From Streptomyces caeruleatus (GTDB lineage Bacteria > Actinomycetota > Actinomycetes > Streptomycetales > Streptomycetaceae): a DNA stretch of 64,000 nucleotides. This document shows, in pieces, positions 60,567 through 64,000 of the stretch. The translations under genes were made by a program, and so were the position numbers. A model generated the notes under the pieces. It had not been told where the DNA came from. It saw nothing but the letters and a program-made list of their open reading frames with translations, and searched no databases. Position 1 is the stretch's first letter. Each line of letters begins with the position of its first letter. The stretch spans positions 364,027 to 428,026 of the forward strand of contig NZ_KQ948932.1 in assembly GCF_001514235.1 (NCBI RefSeq), read 5' to 3'.

Positions 60567-60909
60567 CGTACCTACGGAACCGTAAGTTACGTATCAGCAC
60601 GGCGAGATGAGAGCCCGGAAGTGGCCATCCTCTCATGGGGTACCCGCGCGGGGCGCACCTGGGGTGAAGCCGTGGTGACGCATCGAAAACATCTGGATGA
60701 GTGGCGATGCTCACGCCGCTCACCTGTGACGCCCTCTGGACATATGGGCGGACGCGTCGGATGATCAAATGAGTGCGGTCGGCACCGGATGAGCGCGAAA
60801 GATCGGGACGGCAGATCCAGTCCACTCCCGTCGCGAAGCATCCGGGTCGTGGCCCCCACGGGGCATACAAGGGCATATTCAGGACAAAATCCCTCTCTTA
60901 GGAGCAACC
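60567..60909. other. Intergenic region between the haemolysin III gene and PEPCK
   Basis: 343 bp without a supportable gene. It carries the operator-like palindrome at 60573, and an A/T-richer stretch (60850-60900) expected to hold the PEPCK promoter. Short ORFs present have poor codon bias. Confidence 0.5.
60573..60584. promoter_or_regulatory. Operator-like palindrome upstream of the haemolysin III gene
   Basis: TACGGAACCGTA: 5-bp arms TACGG/CCGTA around AA, 7 bp before the leftward ATG. TetR-type repressors use similar ACGG..CCGT sites; the TetR gene one position downstream is a candidate. Confidence 0.45.
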
Positions 60910-62733
60910 GTGGCGCGCGACATCGCGGCTCCCCCCGTCGTCCCCACCCACCACCGGGAGCTGGTTTCGTGGGTGAACGAGATCGCAGAACTCACGCAGC
61001 CGGACAACGTGGTCTGGTGTGACGGATCCGAGGCCGAGTACGAGCGTCTGTCCGAGGAGCTCGTCGCGAAGGGCACCTTCAGGAAGCTCGACCCGATCAA
61101 GCGCCCCAACTCGTACTACGCCGCCTCCGACCCGACCGACGTCGCCCGCGTCGAGGACCGGACCTTCATCTGCTCCGAGAAGGAGGAGGACGCCGGCCCG
61201 ACGAACCACTGGATGGACCCCGCCGAGATGCGTGAGGTCTTCTCCGGTGAGAAGGGCGTCTTCCGCGGCTCGATGCGCGGCCGGACGATGTACGTCGTCC
61301 CGTTCTGCATGGGCCCGCTCGGCTCGAAGCTCTCCGCCATCGGCGTCGAGATCACCGACTCCGCCTACGTCGCCGTCTCCATGCGCACCATGACCCGCAT
61401 GGGCCAGGCCGTGCTCGACGAGCTCGGTGAGGACGGCTTCTTCGTGAAGGCCGTGCACTCCGTCGGCGCCCCGCTGGAGGCCGGCGAGCAGGACGTCCCC
61501 TGGCCCTGCAACCAGACCAAGTACATCTCCCACTTCCCGGAGAGCCGCGAGATCTGGTCCTACGGCTCCGGCTACGGCGGCAACGCCCTGCTCGGCAAGA
61601 AGTGCTACGCCCTGCGTATCGCCTCCGTCATGGCCCGCGACGAGGGCTGGCTCGCCGAGCACATGCTGATCCTGAAGCTGACGCCCCCGCAGGGTGAGTC
61701 GAAATACGTGGCGGCGGCCTTCCCCTCCGCCTGCGGCAAGACGAACCTCGCCATGCTGGAGCCCACGATCTCCGGCTGGACCGTCGAGACGATCGGCGAC
61801 GACATCGCCTGGATGCGCTTCGGCGAGGACGGCCGCCTCTACGCGATCAACCCCGAGGCCGGCTTCTTCGGCGTCGCGCCCGGCACCGGTGAGCACACCA
61901 ACGCCAACGCGATGAAGACGCTGTGGGGCAACTCGGTCTTCACCAACGTCGCCCTCACCGACGACAACGACATCTGGTGGGAGGGCATGACGGAGGAGAC
62001 CCCGGCCCACCTGACGGACTGGAAGGGCAACGACTGGACGCCCGAGTCAGGCGTACCGGCCGCCCACCCGAACGCCCGCTTCACGGTCCCCGCCTCGCAG
62101 TGCCCGATCATCGCGCCCGAGTGGGAGGACCCCAAGGGCGTGCCGATCTCCGCGATCCTCTTCGGCGGCCGGCGCGCCACCGCCGTACCCCTCGTGACCG
62201 AGTCCTTCGACTGGAACCACGGCGTCTTCCTCGGCGCCAACGTGGCCTCCGAGAAGACCGCCGCCGCCGAGGGCAAGGTCGGCGAGCTGCGCCGCGACCC
62301 GTTCGCGATGCTGCCGTTCTGCGGCTACAACATGGGCGACTACATGGCCCACTGGGTCGACGTGGCCAAGGGCAAGGACCAGGCCAAGCTGCCGAAGATC
62401 TACTACGTCAACTGGTTCCGCAAGAACGACGAGGGCAAGTTCGTCTGGCCCGGCTTCGGCGAGAACAGCCGCGTCCTGAAGTGGATCGTCGAGCGCCTCG
62501 ACGGCAGGGCCGAGGGCGTCGAGACGCCGATCGGCATCCTGCCGGCCAAGGGCGCGCTGGACACCAACGGCCTCGAACTGGCCGACTCCGACCTCGACTT
62601 CCTGCTCACCGTCGACAAGGAGGTCTGGCGCGAGGAGGCCGCGCTGGTTCCGGACCACCTCAACACCTTCGGTGACCACACGCCGAAGGAGCTGTGGGAC
62701 GAGTACCACGCGCTGGTGCAGCGCCTGGGCTGA
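60910..62733 (+). CDS. pckG: Phosphoenolpyruvate carboxykinase (GTP)
   Basis: 607 residues from GTG 60910, with AGGAGC upstream. It converts oxaloacetate and GTP to PEP and CO2, or runs backwards as an anaplerotic step. GTP-type enzyme: phosphate loop FPSACGKTNLAM with reactive Cys275 and Lys277, GDDIAWMRF for metal binding, GFFGVAPGTG, and NWFRKNDEGKFVWPGFGENSRV. Length is standard. A compound hairpin follows at 62856. Confidence 0.97.
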   Translation: MARDIAAPPVVPTHHRELVSWVNEIAELTQPDNVVWCDGSEAEYERLSEELVAKGTFRKLDPIKRPNSYYAASDPTDVARVEDRTFICSEKEEDAGPTNHWMDPAEMREVFSGEKGVFRGSMRGRTMYVVPFCMGPLGSKLSAIGVEITDSAYVAVSMRTMTRMGQAVLDELGEDGFFVKAVHSVGAPLEAGEQDVPWPCNQTKYISHFPESREIWSYGSGYGGNALLGKKCYALRIASVMARDEGWLAEHMLILKLTPPQGESKYVAAAFPSACGKTNLAMLEPTISGWTVETIGDDIAWMRFGEDGRLYAINPEAGFFGVAPGTGEHTNANAMKTLWGNSVFTNVALTDDNDIWWEGMTEETPAHLTDWKGNDWTPESGVPAAHPNARFTVPASQCPIIAPEWEDPKGVPISAILFGGRRATAVPLVTESFDWNHGVFLGANVASEKTAAAEGKVGELRRDPFAMLPFCGYNMGDYMAHWVDVAKGKDQAKLPKIYYVNWFRKNDEGKFVWPGFGENSRVLKWIVERLDGRAEGVETPIGILPAKGALDTNGLELADSDLDFLLTVDKEVWREEAALVPDHLNTFGDHTPKELWDEYHALVQRLG

Positions 62734-62855
62734 GCTCAGCCCCCAAGACGCCGCGGCCGGCTCCGATCGTGCCCTGACCAGCAACATCGTCACGGCCGGC
62801 CGCGGTGAAGCACCCCATGACCGGCGAGGTTCCGTACAACGGCGTACGGGGCTGT

Positions 62856-62922
62856 GGGCCTGTCGCCGCATGCTCCCGTCCGCCCCGACGGGAGGAACGC
62901 GGCGACAGGCCCTCGCCTGTTT
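62856..62922 (+). terminator. Compound terminator after PEPCK
   Basis: Outer 14-bp stem GGGCCTGTCGCCGC/GCGGCGACAGGCCC encloses an inner hairpin (CTCCCGTC/GACGGGAG); TTTT follows at 62919-62922. Confidence 0.78.
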
Positions 62923-63055
62923 TCGTTCTGCTGTACGGTCGCGCCGCCTTGATCGCATGATCTTCGCGGCTGCCACATGGTCTCCACAGGAGGGTCACCG
63001 ACTCCGGTGACCGCTCAATTCAGCCTGTGGGGGGCACAGTTTGACGGGACTCGAC

Positions 63056-63202
63056 ATGACCGGCGTCTCCGAGACGACCTTCTTCGCTGCGTCGGGCCGC
63101 AGCCGCAGACAGTCGTTGGAGGACAGCCACAGGGAAGAGGATGAACGGCAGATGTCCCCCCGGTCCCGTTACACCGCGGGACACTGCAACGCCCTTCTTG
63201 TC
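63056..63202 (+). other. Coding-like stretch cut by a dispersed repeat
   Basis: From ATG 63056 (TTG 63041 also open) about 49 codons have high GC at third positions and read MTGVSETTFFAASGRSRR and LEDSHREEDERQ. The frame then enters the repeat at 63203, where it loses normal codon bias. It may be a small gene truncated by the repeat, or a chance frame. No ribosome site is evident. Confidence 0.25.
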
Positions 63203-63224
63203 AGGGGCGCGGGGAACTGCGCGA
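63203..63224 (+). repeat. Dispersed repeat, copy B2
   Basis: Identical over 22 bp to 10415-10436 (starts AGGGGCGCGGGG, ends AACTGCGCGA). Followed by CCAGCCACGACC, as on the reverse strand of copy A2. Confidence 0.75.
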
Positions 63225-63366
63225 CCAGCCACGACCAACCCGCACCCGCCGCACGACTGAAACCCTCACGGCGAATCGGCGACCCCGGCTCAAGCGAACG
63301 CAGTGCCATGGCACCCGGTCCGCGCGTCGCTGCGGGTGCACGCGGACCGGGGCCGTTCAGGGGGTG

Positions 63367-63825
63367 TCAGCCGACGCCGGTCAACTCCTGCGGCTCGGCC
63401 TGCGCGGCAGCCTGCGCGGCAGCCTGCGCGGCAGCCTGCGCGGCAGCATGCGCGTCCATGCGCTCCGCGGCCAGAATCGCCACCGCGGTGTCCGCACGGG
63501 ACGCGGCGACCACCAGTGCGCGCCCGGCGAGGGCATGCGCACGGCGATGCAGTGCCGCGAGCCTCGCCTGACCGCCGGAGGCACCGGCGCGGGTCGGCGC
63601 GGGACCGCCCCGCAGTCGGGCCACCTGTTCGGCGAGCCGCTCGGCGGCCGCGTCGAGGTCGGCAGTGGGGGCCGCCGCGCGCAGCTCGTCCGTGACGGCG
63701 AGCAGTGCGGCGAGGTGGCCGGCGAGCTGGATGTCCAACTCCTCCTCGCGCGAGCGGTGAGGGAAGTCGGTGGTGTTGCCGGCCATCGTGCTGTGGACCG
63801 ACTTGGTTCGGATCGGTTCGTACAT
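63367..63825 (-). CDS. Conserved streptomycete protein with Ala/Gln repeat tail
   Basis: 152 residues from ATG 63825. MYEPIRTKSVHSTMAG, then FPHRSREEELDIQLAGHLAALLAVTDEL, and an Ala/Arg-rich helical body that looks like a helical bundle or coiled coil. The C-terminal tail repeats Ala-Ala-Ala-Gln four times, encoded by a 12-bp tandem repeat. I recall a family named after SCO4983 at this place but cannot confirm it. No signal peptide or membrane helix. A TTAGA...TCTAA palindrome lies upstream. Confidence 0.75.
   Translation of the reverse strand: MYEPIRTKSVHSTMAGNTTDFPHRSREEELDIQLAGHLAALLAVTDELRAAAPTADLDAAAERLAEQVARLRGGPAPTRAGASGGQARLAALHRRAHALAGRALVVAASRADTAVAILAAERMDAHAAAQAAAQAAAQAAAQAEPQELTGVG
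63398..63455. repeat. 12-bp in-frame tandem repeat
   Basis: Four perfect GCCTGCGCGGCA units plus a decayed fifth, inside the 3' end of the gene at 63367-63825. They encode Ala-Gln-Ala-Ala blocks; unit number can change without a frameshift. Confidence 0.85.
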
Positions 63826-63865
63826 GGGGATGGCCTCCTGTGCGCTGACAGGAAGCCATCCTAGC

Positions 63866-63880
63866 TTAGATCTCGTCTAA
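63866..63880. promoter_or_regulatory. Fur-family-like 7-1-7 palindrome
   Basis: TTAGATCTCGTCTAA: TTAGA/TCTAA arms in a 7-1-7 arrangement like Fur/PerR/CatR boxes, 41 bp before the ATG at 63825 and inside a short A/T-rich stretch. It may regulate the small conserved protein. Confidence 0.4.
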
Positions 63881-63929
63881 AGTTGAGCTGTTCGCAAGAC
63901 AGGACCGTCCATTGCACACAGCGTGAGCG

Positions 63930-64000
63930 TCAGGGCTGGCTGTACCCGTCGAGGAACCGTCCGATCCGGGTCACCGCGTCCCGCAGGTCCGTGACCGTCG
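63930..64000 (-). CDS. C-terminal end of a PLP-dependent aminotransferase-like protein
   Basis: Only the last 22 residues are inside the window: TVTDLRDAVTRIGRFL, then DGYSQP and the stop. A LRxAVxRIxxFL ending is typical of class I/II aminotransferases; the rest lies beyond the right edge, so the call is tentative. Confidence 0.5.
   Translation of the reverse strand, partial: TVTDLRDAVTRIGRFLDGYSQP

Larger units (their letters stand above)
62734..63366. other. Long intergenic region downstream of PEPCK
   Basis: 633 bp. It holds a 10-bp inverted repeat (CCGCGGCCGG at 62752 and its complement at 62796-62805), the compound terminator at 62856, a coding-like stretch at 63056-63202 and a B-type dispersed repeat at 63203. 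No other gene could be supported. Confidence 0.55.

Overview
The window is a high-GC actinobacterial chromosome segment, almost certainly from Streptomyces. GC-rich third positions, GTG/TTG starts, mycothiol amidase (mca), a DmdR/IdeR-type iron box, an LAXTG wall-sorted protein, paired XRE-DUF5753/DUF397 genes, and the order accA2-maf-pccE-pccB-birA-cya-ech-GGDEF-hutH ... metB-ilvA-greA-mca ... PEPCK all point there. From memory, and not checked, this order follows the S. coelicolor core around SCO4921 to SCO4984. No rRNA, tRNA, transposase, integrase or CRISPR array was seen.

Layout. 0-6 kb: acyl-CoA carboxylase locus (biotin carboxylase start at the left edge, PccB, epsilon subunit, BirA), with Maf, a tiny MmpB-like membrane protein and an SGNH hydrolase in between. 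6-12.1 kb: adenylate cyclase, a proline-rich membrane protein, an enoyl-CoA hydratase, a GAF-GGDEF protein and histidine ammonia-lyase, so cAMP and probable c-di-GMP enzymes lie 2 kb apart. 12.1-15.3 kb: cell-envelope genes (lipoprotein, LADTG protein, L,D-transpeptidase). 15.3-22.4 kb: an accessory block with a multi-hairpin non-coding element, a DUF397/XRE/anti-sigma-like ATPase module and a 1515-residue trypsin-STAND-WD40 protein. 22.5-30.4 kb: secreted subtilase, a monooxygenase-truncated haemoglobin fusion, a VOC protein, and an iron-siderophore importer that lacks its ATPase gene.

30.4-45 kb: alcohol dehydrogenase and a divergent regulator, an 8-bp tandem array, an SRPBCC gene broken by an in-frame amber codon, MsrA, a TPR-like membrane protein, MetB, a sigma-like gene pair, MarR, IlvA, a Drr-type ABC exporter with a truncated permease copy, GreA, Mca and a Fic protein. 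45-51 kb: a truncated alpha/beta hydrolase, an NB-ARC/TPR protein and a DUF255 thioredoxin-fold protein. 51.4-58 kb: a four-gene glycan operon (processive GT2, PMT-like GT, GT2-GtrA fusion, radical-copper oxidase) resembling cslA-glxA. 58-64 kb: Mut7-C RNase, a TetR regulator joined in frame to the remains of an MFS pump, a haemolysin III-like protein, GTP-dependent PEPCK, a small conserved protein and the last 22 codons of an aminotransferase-like gene.

The strongest leads are the trypsin-STAND-WD40 protein with its regulatory module, the second CslA/GlxA-like glycan operon, the structured element at 15.38-15.69 kb with mutually exclusive stems, and four decayed or rearranged genes (SRPBCC amber, permease stub, MFS-TetR junction, truncated hydrolase). 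Seven genes show a -10-like hexamer ending 7-9 nt before the start codon and are probably leaderless.
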